Of a DNA stretch of 64,000 nucleotides, positions 38,121 to 51,680 are shown in pieces; the stretch's first letter is position 1, and every line of letters begins with the position of its first letter. The position numbers and the translations under genes were made by a program. The notes beneath the pieces are model-generated. The model had not been told where the DNA came from, did no database searches, and was given only the letters and a program-made list of their open reading frames with translations. The stretch is from Mansonella perstans (taxonomy: Eukaryota; Nematoda; Chromadorea; Rhabditida; Onchocercidae): assembly GCA_037074765.1 (NCBI GenBank), contig JBAMDO010000145.1, forward strand, positions 1 through 64,000, read 5' to 3'.

Positions 38121-39817
38121 TCTTTTTTCTTTTTTGTTGCCAAATAGAAATAAATAAAGGAAAAATCTGTTAGTATCAATTAGTGAATGCAACAACTACT
38201 CACAAATGAATGTTAAACAATTAATAAAAAAGTTTATTAAAGTTTAGTTCGTTTATACCATGTTGGAGAAATTAACTTAACAAATAATTAGGTCGCTATT
38301 GTAACACATCAATCAGATGCTCCATGTTGTTCAATAAAACTTTTATAAAAGGATTTGAAATACTGGAAATTGAAAATCACAGGTTTTAATTTTCAATTTT
38401 TTTTCTGACACAGCTGCTGAACACACTGCTCAGATGCATTTTACATTATCAAAACAATGATTGCAAGTTTGGCGAATTGGAGCACTGTCAATACTTTGGT
38501 ACTATTTGTTGTCATTGCTAAATTTCAAAAATTGACATAAAAAAAGAAAAAGGAAAAATGTGACTTATTCCAATCTGAAGCATAAAAAAATAAAGTTCTC
38601 AATTAAATTTCGCCTTTTCTTTACTTTTATTTTTAGATATAACAAAAAAAAATTTAGAATAAGCAATACGATTACTAAAGCTTAATTTTTTTTTATTCTC
38701 ATTCTTTTTAAATTAATGATTGAAAAAATAAAAAATTCAACTTTTATAAAATTTACGAATTTAAAGCTTCATATTTATGTTCGTCCCATTTTTAAAAAAT
38801 GTAAAAAAAACTTTTGCAATTTTTTTCTAAATGAAAAAAGCTTAGGTTATAGTTTTTTTTTTTAATTTTGTAATTAAGCAAAATGTAATTAATTAACAAA
38901 AGTTTTCTTTAAACCAATTTTCTCGAAAATTTAATGAGAAAGTGATCAATCATTGATTAAAAAAGTTTTGCTCACTTACTAATTAGCAAAATAATTAGTT
39001 CCTTTAGTTTTTTATTTCTTCAAGAAGCACTTAACATAATGAATTGAATTCATTTGGTAACGATTCTTATTCTTTGCTCATTTTTCATTCATCAGTTTTT
39101 TTTTTTTTTTTTTTTTGTTTTTAACATTTTTATTTTTATTATTAATTAAAAATGCTAATAAGTTATTGACGAATTTCGCAAATAATTGTTGCCACTTTTT
39201 TTTTTTAAATTTTGAATTAGAAATATAAAAAAATTATTGCTAATTGCAAATTGCTCTGTTTTTTTTTATGAAAAATTTCTAAGGAAAAAAAATTTGAATA
39301 AACTATAATTTTAAATACATGATAACTATCATTTTAAATACTTTTGCGAAGAAAAAACAAAAAATAAAATATTTTTAATTAATTATAATTTTATTTTAAT
39401 TATGAAGCATTTGTCTTAATGATTATTTCGAATATTTACATAAAATATTCTATTAAATTATGTTCACATGAATTTATGGAATGAATAACTTATAATTGCT
39501 TAAAGAAATTCGCGCAAATGTTCACTGTATCATTGTGTGTTTGAAACTGAATTAATAGAATATTTGAACGATCTATTTTAGTTTTTAATTATTATAATTA
39601 TTGCTATTAAAACATCTCATCAATTTATTTTACCTTTTAAATATTATTATTAAAATGTTTTGGTCAATAAAACCTGAACAGCTTTGTCTAAACATTTACT
39701 CGAATTTAAATGACAATTGTCACCTTTCCCATCAGTGTAACTATGACAATTAGTATGCAGTCATCGATTTGCATCAACAAATCTCCAGCAATATTATTCT
39801 TCATATGGTTAAGAACT

Positions 39818-39888
39818 GATAGAATCCAGACTCGAACTTTTGAACGATTGATTTATAAGTCAGTGCTCATCCATTGAGCCATTACACC
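39818..39888 (-). tRNA. tRNA-like relic (probable pseudogene, anticodon-loop TAT/ATA)
   Basis: On the minus strand, GGTGTAATGGCTCAATGGATGAGCA gives a good D-arm in the usual place (broken here as GGCTCAATGGATGAGC). It is followed by a TTATAA anticodon loop with an imperfect stem, and a T-arm core GTTCGAGTC. The acceptor ends (GGTGTAA and TTCTATC) do not pair and the T stem is weak. Best read as a decayed tRNA or tRNA-derived SINE head, not a working tRNA. Confidence 0.45.
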
Positions 39889-40587
39889 TTCTAGTATCTA
39901 TCATTGATAAATTAATTTCAGTGTTCAGTTGTTCTTGATTTAATGAGTACTTATTATTATTGTTAAATTTGAAATTGTTAACTAACTTTTAATTGTGCAT
40001 ACACATACATACACACACAAATGTTGTCAAATTTATGAACATACTCAAATAGAAAAGATTAAATCAAAAAAAAAATTACAAAATTTCTTAAATTTTCATT
40101 TTTGATGATTAATAAATTCTAAAAAATTATCATTTAACAATTACTTTTAGCAATAAAAAAAAAAAAAAAAGAGAAAAAAGTAAATTGAGAAAAGAATAAA
40201 TCATTTGGATGAATTGTTTTCCCTCAATAAATGCCTTGCTAGTACTAATCACCTGGGAATTAGCAGGAATTTAGTCCAGCTACCTTATTGCTGCTGATGG
40301 ATGAAAAATTTCTCAATAATGTTGCGCCATGTTTAAAATTTTAAGAAAAAAGAGCAAAAAATTAATTAAATTTTTAAGCAAAATAGAAAACAACAAATTT
40401 TTCATTTACTTCATTGATGAATTTGAACTATTTTGCTCAATCAATTAATAATGTATATATATATAAATGTGCATAAAATATTGCATTAAAATTTACACCT
40501 AAAAGATTAATTTAAAAAATTTTCACCAATTTCTGATCGAATCATTTCATTTTGAAAGTACTCACAAATTTGGCGTCATTTTCAAGT

Positions 40588-40712
40588 GTGCGTGTGTGAA
40601 ATGTGTATGTGTTTGTGTAATTGTGTGTATGTGTATGTAATCTATGTATATGTGTGTATGTGTGTGTATGTCTGTGTATGTATGTGTATGTATGTGTGTG
40701 TATGTGTAAAAT
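40588..40712. repeat. (TG)n/(TGTA)n microsatellite
   Basis: Imperfect TGTGTGTATG repeats. Both strands give artificial reading frames (Val/Cys/Tyr on plus, His/Thr/Tyr on minus). It abuts the candidate exon at 40729-40867. Confidence 0.9.
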
Positions 40713-40728
40713 ATGTATGCATTTCAAC

Positions 40729-40867
40729 TGGCAAAGTTCCATTGTTTTTTTTGGAAGGATCGAATAGTGGCATAGGTGTTTCGATTCGTTCATCGCCAAC
40801 TATTGTCATGTGTAAAACTTCGTCGAAGTTGAATGTTTTATTTGATGATAAATCGATTAGTTCAAAT
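40729..40867 (-). other. Candidate coding exon, minus strand
   Basis: A less AT-rich open stretch reads FELIDLSSNKTFNFDEVL, HMTIVGDERIETPMPLFDP and KKNNGTLP, then meets a possible donor, CCA|GTTGAA, directly before the CA microsatellite. Residue use is typical of a real protein. A clean acceptor is missing: upstream is a long A/T tract with no AG, unless the AG at GACGAAG inside the open stretch is used. It may be an exon of a long-intron gene, or a decayed one. No family is recognised. Confidence 0.35.
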
Positions 40868-40969
40868 AAAAAAAAAGAATAAAAATTTTCAATTTTTTTT
40901 TTTTTTTTTTTTGCGCAAAATTTATAACGTTTATTTGTTTGATAAAAAAGCACGTTTTTATTTTCTATA

Positions 40970-41400
40970 CAACACGTAAAAATAGACTAATTTTTTTCAC
41001 GTAAAAGATAGTAACAGATATTTTTTCTTTTACATAATACCGTAGTATTATAATATTTTTACAATACTTTTTAAACTTTACAATACTTTTTTAACTTCAT
41101 ATAACAAGTAAAAACAACCATTTTTTCTTATGTGACATGTCAAAAAAGATATTTTTCATGTAATATGTATAAGCAGACATTTTCTTATACATTTCTTATG
41201 TAAAATGTAGAATTTTTTTACGTAATATTACATTACAAAACTTTTTTTTCTCACATTAACAAGTAAAAACAATCATTTTTTCATGCTGCACGTAAAAACG
41301 TAATATAAGTAAAAAAAATTTTTACATAACGTCACATAACAGTACTTTTTTATTTACGTAACAAACAGTTCTTTTCACGTAACATACAAACAGTTTTTTG
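40970..41400. repeat. Degenerate CGTAAAA/TTTTTTC repeat field
   Basis: Repeated phrases such as AACAAGTAAAAACAACCATTTTTTC (near 41103, partly) and AACAAGTAAAAACAATC (near 41258) alternate with ACGTAA and CATAAC words at irregular spacing of about 50 bases. It looks like an old, drifted minisatellite. Confidence 0.6.
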
Positions 41401-43970
41401 TTTTCTTCCATTTTGAAAATTTTCAATTTCTCACAGTTTCATTATTTTTTGTTTTTTTCACTGGCCACTGTTTCGTTCTTCCTTTTTTTTTTGCAAACAA
41501 TATAAAAGCTTGATAAATTAATTAATCATTGAAAAATTAAAAATTTTAAAAAAGAGAGAGAGAGGAAAAAGAGAAAGAGGTGAGATGATTGCCTGAAACA
41601 AAACAGTAAATTAATTTTCCTTTTTTCCTCTCTGTTTCACTTTAATTCTTATTCTATTGTAACATTTTTTTTTTTTTCAAATCGCAATTTCACATCAAAC
41701 TGATTGATATTCATTATGTTGGACGAAGAAATGGAACTACGAATGGGTGCATTTCGTTCACAACTTTTAATTTAGATCTCACTTTTTTCTTTTTGATTGA
41801 TTGATAAATTATCGAAATCAATTTAAACGGAATAGTTCAAGGATTTATTTTAACCAAAATAATTTCATATCATTAATTTCATATCTTGTATTCATTCCAC
41901 ATACAAAACAATACATATGTGCCAATGACATATGGCTGGAAAGAAATAACTAGACTAGAATACTCATTAAAACTATCATCATACCATTATATCTTATCAT
42001 ATTTGTGATAAATAGCTCCATGTTCCTCAGGAGTTTGAAAATTATGTTAAGAAAAAATGACTGAAATAATAACAGGAGAAACAAAATGTCAACAGAATAT
42101 GGAATAAGGAAAATTCATTTTATCTTTTAGATTTTTGTACACATTCGAAGGATGGCAAATATTTGCCTTCACGTTAAAGACCTTTCACTAGGTCCAGTCA
42201 TTCCTTTACTAAATTAAAGTTTAGAAAATAATCAGCATGTGAAATTATTACAAGATTTCAAATTCTCCTAACATTCAAAAAACAGAACAGGAAACTGTAA
42301 AGCAAGTGATTGAACGATTGATATCATAATGTGCTACTTTGAAATCAAGTGGAAAGTTTTGTTCTTTCAAACTAATGAATGCCTTCATCATGTCACATGC
42401 ATCACATGGACTTAAAACGAAAATAGATAATTGTTTCGGTAATATCAGTCATAGGTTTAATTTAATTTAGCTTAGCATTATAATAATTTTGTTTTGTTAC
42501 TTGTCCAGATAATTATTATCAATGTACTTCTATCTATATAATGCAAAAAGTCTCAACTTGGATCGTTTTAATTTGATATATCTCGTAATTGTAAATGTGA
42601 TATATTTCTCGTAACATGTCAATTATGAAACTTTCTGAAAGTTTAACTTACAATTTAGACGATTTGAAGGTTTGATAAATTTATATTTAAGAAGAAGAAC
42701 AATGATGAATTAAAAAAAAATATTTTGAATGCAATAACTTACTGATGGGTATGTATCGCTGGTACTGTAATGATGAAATACAAATAAAACTGTGGAACTG
42801 AAAAAACTGTAAAACAAATGCAGTGATTTTTATCAGAACAATTTTTCTTTTCACAGATTTTCTTCAGAATTTTCTTCAAATTTGCAACTTTTTGTTTATT
42901 ATTTTTAATTTAATTAACTTTGACAATATTGACAACAACAATGTAAGGATGTTGTTGTCAGTGTTGTCAAAGAAGTGAAAAAGTTGCTAATATCAAAAGG
43001 AACACATTACTATATTTATAATCATACACTGTTATTACTGTCAATTCTTGTTATTTTTGACGGTTTTCTTGAAATTTTAAAAAAATTGAAAAATTTTCAA
43101 TAATGATGTATTTTTGTGGAAATTGCTGATTCAGGTCATTTCTTCAAACAATCTTTCATCAGTAGACAGCTTCGATTCAAATCATTGAGAATTTCATGCT
43201 AATTAGTGATCGGATATACTTTTCCGATTGAGCTCTATAACTGTGAATGAATGTTACATGGGAAACATCTCAGTAATTTGTTTCGAAATGAGCACCTGTA
43301 CCTTTTCAAATCTTGACAACATTGCTCTGACAAATACAACTATATGACTAATTACAACAATATATATAATTAATGGATAAATTAAAAATGATAAAATGGG
43401 TAATGTTTTGAAATTCCAACGGAAATTTACAACGATCTATTGCTTCATAATTCTCTGACGATTAGTTCTAATTAAATTAATGAGCTAAGCTTTGAAATAA
43501 TTTTGCCACTCTGATGTGATCAGATTTGCTTACTTGTAGAACTAATTTTTTTTTTATGAATTCATTCTGCAAGATTAGAATGTTAATAAAAATTTAAAAA
43601 TCATTCAAAAAGTTAAAAATTAACAATTTTGATATGAGTATCTTCATTAATTTACTGTTAACAAAAAGATACTGTCTTTTCAGCGAAGTACCTATTAAAA
43701 GACGCATATTTTCTTTCAATATTATCGGTTAACGAGGAGAAAGTACACCGAAAGCATAAATGATTTCTAAGGAAAATTCTGTGAACTAAAGAAAAAATAA
43801 AAAAACCAAAAAGCTTACTTATATTACGTAATTTATCACGTAATTTATTCTTTATTATGCATTAGTAGAATAATTTCATACGGAAGAGAGCATGCAATAG
43901 AATTGATATTTATGAGATATCGTTTGCTTAGCTCGCCTTCTCTTTTCCATTCCAATAATCAAGCTTTTAA
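41401..43970. other. Gene-poor AT-rich sequence
   Basis: No supported exon. A 19-residue open frame at 41716 (MLDEEMELRMGAF) with a possible donor at G|GTGCAT could be a first exon but stands alone. Confidence 0.45.
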
Positions 43971-43975
43971 TGTTT

Positions 43976-44395
43976 ACAGTCGAGTTCAAAGCAATCTAAC
44001 GTTTTACACGGATCGAAAATCGAGTTGAAAGAGTCTAACGTTTACATGGATCGAAAGTCAAGTTCAGAGCAGTCTAACGTCTACACGGATCGAAAATTGA
44101 GTTGAAAGAGTCTAATATTTACATGGATCTATTGAAAGAGTCTAACGTTTACATGGATCGAAAGTCGAGTTCAGAGCAGTCTAACGTTTACACGGATCGA
44201 AAATCGAGTTGAAAGAGTCTAATATTTACACGGATCTATTGAAAGAGTCTAACGTTTACATGGATCGAAAATCGAGTTCAGATCAGTCTAACGTTTACAC
44301 GGATCGAAAATTGAGTTAACGTTTTTTTTGGATTGAAAGCAGTCTAAGGTTCACATCGATCGTTAAATTGAAAGCAGTCTAATGTTTACACCGAT
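43976..44395. repeat. Minisatellite, 38-40 bp unit, about 11 copies, alternating types
   Basis: The unit is roughly GAGTT[C/G]A[A/G]AG, AGTCTAACGTTTACA, [C/T]GGATCGAAA. Two subtypes alternate (GTTCAGAGCAGTCTAAC and GTTGAAAGAGTCTAA), making a higher-order period of about 78 bases. Some units are truncated (GGATCTATTGAAAG). It is markedly less AT-rich than its surroundings. Confidence 0.92.
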
Positions 44396-47300
44396 CGAAT
44401 TTGAAGAAAATGTTTTTTCTTTCCTTTTTTTCCCATCAACAAAGAAGAAAGGAAAATAGGAGAAGACAAAGAAGGAGAGTGATTATCAAACACTGCCAAA
44501 TATCATGATTCGTCATCTCATTAGACGGAGAAGAATTTTCATTTAATTTATCACACAACAGTGGTCATCATTCTATTATTGTCTACAAAGGATTACGGTC
44601 ATGAAATGATGAAAGTTTTTGAAAAAACTATAAAATAACTTTTCAAAAATTTGAATATGTCAACGAAATACGACGTTTGAATTTTTCATCGATATGTCAG
44701 AAATAATCGCAAAAATTGACGCATGATTTTAGAATTTTACACTTGTGCTATGTGTGTGATTTTAAATGATTGAAAGCGTATTCGATGAGAAAGTTTGTGA
44801 TTGGAAAGATACGACGATTTAAATGCTGTAAAGATTAGCATTTTATTTGACATATGTCACGATAAATTATCGTAATATGGATTCAGATGACCTCAAAAAA
44901 AACTGAGCAAATGTGATCTTAGTTTCTGGTTTTATAACCGGTAAAATATTTTTTCATGGCAATCATTTAACCTTCTTTCATTTTTTTTTTCGCCTTTGAC
45001 TTCGTTTGTGACCGAGTAGTAGAAAAATACAAAATGTCACTCATTTAAACTTTCCGGAATAAAACAGCGCAATTTTTTTTTATTTTTAGAGTTAAAAGTA
45101 AATAAACCAAAAATTATAATTTAAATATGATAATTTATTTGATTTGATTATTAAATCTCACACGTAATTACGTTTAAAACTTCGGACAAGTTTTTGATAA
45201 AATTCGAATTTCTTATATTTTCTAATTCACTATTATATAATTAGAGTTAGATTGGAACGAACTTTGCAATCTTATCATTGGAACGAATCTCATAATCCTT
45301 TCAACTTAACTGTATTATGTCTGAACTTATTTCATTTAAATTAAAAACAAATTACAAAAAAATTATTCAAATTCTTTTTTTTTTTTTTTGTAATACACGA
45401 TAGAGCTATCAAACTATTGCTTTATATTTGTAAAGAAAATTAAAATTTGCAAAAATAAAATTTGTAAAATGGCAAAAAAAATAAGCCTGAAATCACAATC
45501 ATTTTAGAGCGATAAATTGAATTTAGGCTCTTTACTGGTTTCTTCTGCTATCTCAGCAGTGTTAACAACAACAACTCTTTTCTGCTAAAGTCTTGAATAG
45601 AATAAATGAATCCATATTAAAGTTGCCTGAATCGCTATCTCAGTGATTTCTCTCCCTCTCTAACGCAATAATTAATAAATAAAAAACTGCTTCTTCCTTT
45701 TATTTCTTTTTAATTTTATTTTAACGATGTTAATGTAACTTTTAAATTGAAATTTAAATTGTGTTTTAAAGTTCAAAAAAAAAAATTCCTCACATAGATT
45801 AAAAAATTTTGTTCGAAACAAAATTTTTCTGCTAATTTAATCTTCTGCAACAATAGTTAGCTGTTTGTAAAATTTTTTTTTTCTTAATAAAAATACATTT
45901 GATATGATTTAATGCAATGAAATTTATTGGAAACTATCGTAAAGTTGAAAAAAAGAATGAAAGAGAGAAATAAAGTTGAATGAATAAATTTGATATGTTT
46001 GACATATGGCGCAATCTGTCACATTTATTTCATTCAGGGACCATTGTTGTGATACGACTTCATAATAAAATTGGTAAAATAGAAAATATATATATGCATA
46101 TATATTGGCTATATATATATATATATGGAATTTCATCCCTGTTTAAATTGCTTCATCTTTATTCAGCTGAGAAAAATTTTAATTTTTTTTATTTCTTTCA
46201 TTTCTGTTATTTTGCAAATTTTTTCTTCTGAAACTTTTATAACTTTATTATTGTTTAAATTTTCAATTAATTGAATAGATGCAACCCTTTGTAAAATTGC
46301 ACAAAAAAGTTAAAGCTAACAATAATTACTTGTAAGAAATAGTTGCATTGAAGATTTACTTTTGTAATTACAACAATTTTTGCTTAATAAATTTGTAATG
46401 AAATTTAGTATTTTTAGGCTCAAATTCTTACGATCATTTAGGCGGTTAGACGAAATTGTAATTGACCATATGTATTTTATTAATTGATACTTGAGATTTA
46501 CCGTACGATTTATTGAAACATTTCCCTCAATCAGCTTCATTTTTCCTTAATTATTCCTGATCATTATTATTTCTAATCAATATATCAAAATCAATATTAG
46601 TTATGGTCAAATTTTACACTTTTGCCTTTTTTAAATTATACATTACTACTTGCAATGATATTTGTTTTTTACTTTTGACTGCAATAGAAAAAAGGAAACA
46701 GAACAATAAAGAAACATTTTTTGAATTCCAATTTTTAGTATTTTAAAATTGATAGAAAATTTTTGATTGCTACCAACAAGGTGACATGTTTATTATTTAA
46801 ACAGCTTTTGAAAATTTTTTTATACAGCCTATCTTTTGAAAAAGCGATCATTTTTGACATTTTTATTTGTCTTTTTTTTCCTCATCAAAGTTAGATAATA
46901 CAGTTCCTGGACTAGTTATGCTAGCAAATATGTATTTAATATATTTTGAATAATATACGTAATTTCAAGAATGATTTAATTATTATACTAGCTACCAGAA
47001 TATTATGAAGTAATATGAAAGTATCATTAATATCAAGAATTCCATTATATCAACGAATTCCAATGAAGTTTCTGAATACTTTTCTAATTAAGCTTCATAA
47101 TTTTTTGAATAGCTTTCCAATTTATCAATTAAGAAAATTGATAGTATATGATTAGAAATACCATTATATAGTATAACCATCAATCTGTTATCATTAATAT
47201 CATCAATATTATTGTTCCACTTTTTTTTCTTTATACCATTTATTGCCATGCACAGATTTGTTTTATATTTTTATAAAGCATAAATTTCTCACATTCAAAC

Positions 47301-47492
47301 CTTCTAAAAGAATCGGGGAAAAATGCAGAGAAAATAAAAAATGAATGCGAACTTCGAGCCTTATTGATAGAAGTATGAAAATTCACTTGACATTTATTGC
47401 TAGATTCGTTAAAGTATTCATTTAAACATTTACTATTTTTGTTAATTTCTATCCTCTTTTAATGGTTCAATCAATACCTGAAGAATGAAAGC

Positions 47493-47524
<32 letters not shown>

Positions 47525-50500
47525 TGAAAATAATTAATAAATAAATGATGACAAAGAAGTTATTTTAGGAGATAAGAATTAATGATTTGAATTTTTTAAA
47601 TTATTCAATTATTTAAGTGATTTTAATTTTTTAATTAATTGTTAGTATGATTAGTAATATAGATTGAAAAATATTACTTATTATTAGTACTGCATTGACT
47701 TATATCGGCAAAAAAAAAAAAAAAACAAAAAAAAGGCAATTAAATTTGACTGTGAACAACAAAATGCTTGAATATTTGAAAGAAAGAGAATAGGAAAAGG
47801 GAGAAAGAGGAAGAGAGAGAGAGAGAGTAAGAAAGAGAGAAATGATAAAAATATTGCAAGGAGGAAGATATTTTTTTTTTGTATATATATATAGATATTT
47901 CAAAAGAGAGGAGTTATTTGTTTGAAATAAAATATATTTAAAATTGTGACAATGACCATTTTAAAGAGCATCATTTTGCAATACAACTCATAAATTCATG
48001 AGACTTTTTAAAAAGGAATGAAAGAGAGAGAGAGAGAGAGAAAGAAAGAGAGAGAGTGAGGAAATGAAAGAAATGGATTAGTCATAAATTTTTAATAGCC
48101 GAATGTCTTTTGTGTCACCGCTTAGATATCGCTACTTTTATATACCTGTGTATGAGTGTAAATGTATTGATGTGACCAAATTAAATCTTTCATGCATTCA
48201 AGAATTGCTCTCAAATAGTTCGTCTTTTTTTTTTTTTTTTCGAAAACACTATTAACTCTCTTCCTTATTACTTCTGGTCAAACTATTTTATACCCATCTA
48301 TTAAGCATACTTTTTTTTTACGCTTCATTTCTTTCAAATTTATAACAAAAATTTAAATTTAATTTTTCTTCTTAATAAAAGCATTTGCATTTCTTAAAAT
48401 GTCCATATATTCTATTTTGAATATGTGAAACTATATATATATATCGTTGTGAAGTGATAGGTTTTGTTGAAATTAAAATTGTGAGTAAAAATAAATGAAT
48501 AATTAATTTTTTTGTTTAATCAAAAAGAATAAAGATATTCGTACGGAATATTTAATCAAAAAAAAAAATTTCATTGAAATTCATTACACTATGAAGTTTA
48601 TTTAATCAAAAATTTTCATTGAAATTCATCACATTGAAATAACTATGATAAGATATTCGTACGGAATACAGAAGACAGAAATAGAAAAATTGATTATTCA
48701 CTTTTTTTTTTTTTTCCTTAAGCAATTCATTTAAAATACATTTGAAATTTTCGTTTAATTCATTCGCTAACATAAAGCAATTTAATGGTTTTGAAATGCG
48801 GAAACGAGAGGGAGGATTTCGTTCATCAATAATTCTCATAATAAAGCCTATTAATAAGCAATTTCTTTTTTTTTTTTTTTTTTCTCCTACCAAATAGGTC
48901 TTTTTTCAAATTTTTATAAATCTAACAAACAATTCTTAACAAATTTCTTTTGAATTTTTTTTAAACTAGAACTACTTGTAACGAAATACTTTTTAATACG
49001 GCCTTATTCATAGGTGCTTTTAAACTTATATCATTAATTTGTTAATGTGAAATGCATTCCGCATATTCCATAGGTAAAAAAGTGTTGCATAAATTTTGCA
49101 AGAAAATGACGAGCAAAAAAAAAAATCTCACTTATTTCTTCAAAATTAATCTTATATTAAAGTGAATTTCAACTTTTTTGTCCAATTTGATCATATGCTC
49201 TTTTCTGTATCAATCATTTTTACATTACAAATGCACCAGGATCTCGATGTTACCACGTCGATTGCTTAATGAATGAAGCAAAAAACAAAAAATTTCACAA
49301 ATGTGAAATTCCTGAAGAAAGTTTTTTTCACCACAAAAAAAAATTTTTGTTTGTTTCTTTTTTTTAAAATATCTTTTTGAAAAAAAATTTTACTTTAAAG
49401 CATTTACTTTTAATTTCTGCTGATTTATTTGACAAAATTTTAATTGATAGCTTTTTGAAAAAAGAAAAAAATTTCCCTAAAAGCAATTTGCAAAATGTTT
49501 ATAAATGTTAACAAACACAAAATCATGATTGCATTATATGAATCAGGAAATGACTATTTGAGCATTCAAAATTTGCTTTGATTAATTTTGCTGCAATTAC
49601 AAATAGGATATTTTAAATTATTAAACACACAGTAATTATCATGTTTATTGGATATTTAACTTATTTTTGCATATGCATGCATTTCACGTTAAATTTGAAA
49701 AAAAAGAAAGCATGTACGAGATTGATTTTTTTGCATGCAGAAGTAAAAAATGATTGAAATGCCATTATTTTGACAGCACAGTTGGAAAATTTATTTGTTT
49801 AAATTTGAAAAAAAAATTTTTGAAATATTATCATACTTTAAAACTAAAATATTATCACGGCAAGTCATATGTATATACATATATATATTAGTTTTAAATA
49901 TATTCATTTTTAAAATTCAATCAATTTTTATTAACGAAGTGTCATTTTTTCATAATTAAAGACTTTTTTTTTGTTTTGATCGTTGCGATTTATATTTACT
50001 TGTTTTGTTGTGATTTTTTTCATTGAACAGTTTATGCCTATTAATATTAGCATTAATTATTCATGCTTTAGAAGCAAAAAACGGGCTAAGTGTAGGTATT
50101 TATCTTATGTCACTCATGTCATACAGTTTCATGTGTAAAATTATTCATCATCAGTATATAGCGCAAACTTTTCATTTATTTATCTTATCAGTATAAATGA
50201 GCATTTTGTGTTACAATGTTGAAAAATGTTTGCTGTTTTTTTTCCTTTCTATCAGACTTTATTTAGTTTTACGATTTGGAGGCTGTTTGAATGGTATAAA
50301 TAAAAGGAATGAAAAAATTTGTCCAATTTTATTTCAAATTTCAATTTTCCTCATAAAAATAACTTTTCGTTTTTGGTTTAAGAAATTAATTATTAAATAA
50401 AAATACTATACAAATGATTGGATTAAAAAAACAAAGAATCAATGAGACTATTGGAAATTAGAATTATTTTTTAAAAGCCAGGATGTATATGAACTAATTT

Positions 50501-51580
50501 AATTCGGTAATTTTGTTCTTAGATTACTACTTTTAATATTTCCGAAAAGATTTCTAAGAATTCACCAAAAAAGTAATATGTGTGTGAAATCTATCGGAAA
50601 AAAAGCGACTTAGAGTGAAATATATTTGTGTGAAATGTATTTGCATGGGATAATTTAAATGTTAATCAGTTTTACACTAATAATTTTATTTTACATAACT
50701 TCTATTAAATGCTAACTCATTGAGATATGAAGTAAACTCAAAAAAAAGAACTTTAAAAAAGATGATTTTATTAGATGCATTTTTTAAGTTTTAAAAAAAA
50801 AAATTTTTAAGGCATTTTAAAATAAAATTTACTGTAATTTCTATATTGGATTAATTGTTATTGAAAAAATTAAATTGGATTAATTTCATCTTGATATTAA
50901 TTTCATCTAAAAATTAGATTTAATTTTCATCTTGATAGTACAACATTGTTAAATGTTATATATCAGTGAACGTAATGATACGAAATTGGAATAGAAAAAA
51001 AAGCCGAATCCACTGTATTTGCTTTCAGAAAGGTCAACATTGAATGGAAATGTAAAAATGAAGCTAAGGAAATGTTATCAATACGATCCACAATTTTCGA
51101 AGCAATTCATTTTTTACTTTTGGGGTTATTTTATGTCCATTTTGTAATATTTAATGAAAAAAGGACATTTTGATATTTTAATGACAATTAGAATATGCAT
51201 TTTTTTTAAACCCATTTATTATATCAATTAAGTAATTCAGTTCATCGTCATTATTTAAGGATTTTTTTCAAGACATATTATAATCGTTAATGTGTCATAA
51301 TTCATCTTTACCAGCAAATCGATATTTGAGCATAATAACTATTTATGAATAAGTGTGATTTAAGTGAGTAATTTAAATCAATTTCCGAAATGCAAAAATG
51401 AAATTGAAGTAAAGAATATTTGAAGCATTGAAATTAGTTGACCGATTCATTTCATTTAAGAATTGATAGATATGAAAGACTGAATGCCACTTCTGAATGA
51501 GATAAAACATTGATGCAAAAAAATTGCCCAAAATACTCTTTCATTTGTAAACAAAATTTGCAATTCTTCAACTAATTCAT
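44396..51580. other. Gene-poor AT-rich sequence
   Basis: Contains T and A homopolymers (47494-47522, 48867-48882), GA-rich tracts (47810-47840, 48026-48060), short TA runs (46110-46125, 47882-47892, 48434-48444) and a 19-base direct repeat, AAGATATTCGTACGGAATA, near 48533 and 48652. One coding-like patch is listed separately. Also a 20-residue hydrophobic open stretch near 50030-50090 with an ACAG acceptor and GTAGGT donor, too weak to call. Confidence 0.45.
48706..48866 (-). other. Candidate coding exon, minus strand
   Basis: The minus strand reads MRIIDERNPPSRFRISKP, LNCFMLANELNENFKC and ILNELLKEKKKK, in a patch with more G and C than its flanks. Possible borders are TTAATAG|GC upstream and AAA|GTGAAT downstream. 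The Lys run is encoded by an A homopolymer, so the frame there is fragile. No family is recognised. Confidence 0.28.
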
Positions 51581-51587
51581 TCATTCA

Positions 51588-51680
51588 TCCATTCCATTCA
51601 TCTATTCACTTATTCACTCACCGATTCATTCATTCATTCATTCATTCATTCGTTCATTCATTCATTCATCCATTTATTTT
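51588..51680. repeat. (ATTC)n tetranucleotide repeat
   Basis: Near-perfect CATT/ATTC repeats with occasional CATC and CACT variants. Confidence 0.9.

Larger units (their letters stand above)
37180..40500. other. Intergenic, first part of a gene-poor tract
   Basis: The 3' flank of the four-helix gene is followed by AT-rich sequence with long T and A runs. Specific items are a GTT/TTA triplet tract at 37285-37335, a degenerate repeat at 38025-38120 and a tRNA-like relic at 39818-39888. A short open frame at 37558-37740 has no splice or codon support. Confidence 0.5.

Noticed and set aside
40542..40882. Long His/Thr and Val/Cys/Tyr reading frames
   Set aside because: They come mostly from the TG/CA microsatellite; only the non-repetitive part at 40729-40867 was kept as a candidate.
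43976..44395. A CRISPR array
   Set aside because: Units are contiguous, drifted minisatellite repeats without unique spacers, in nematode DNA.
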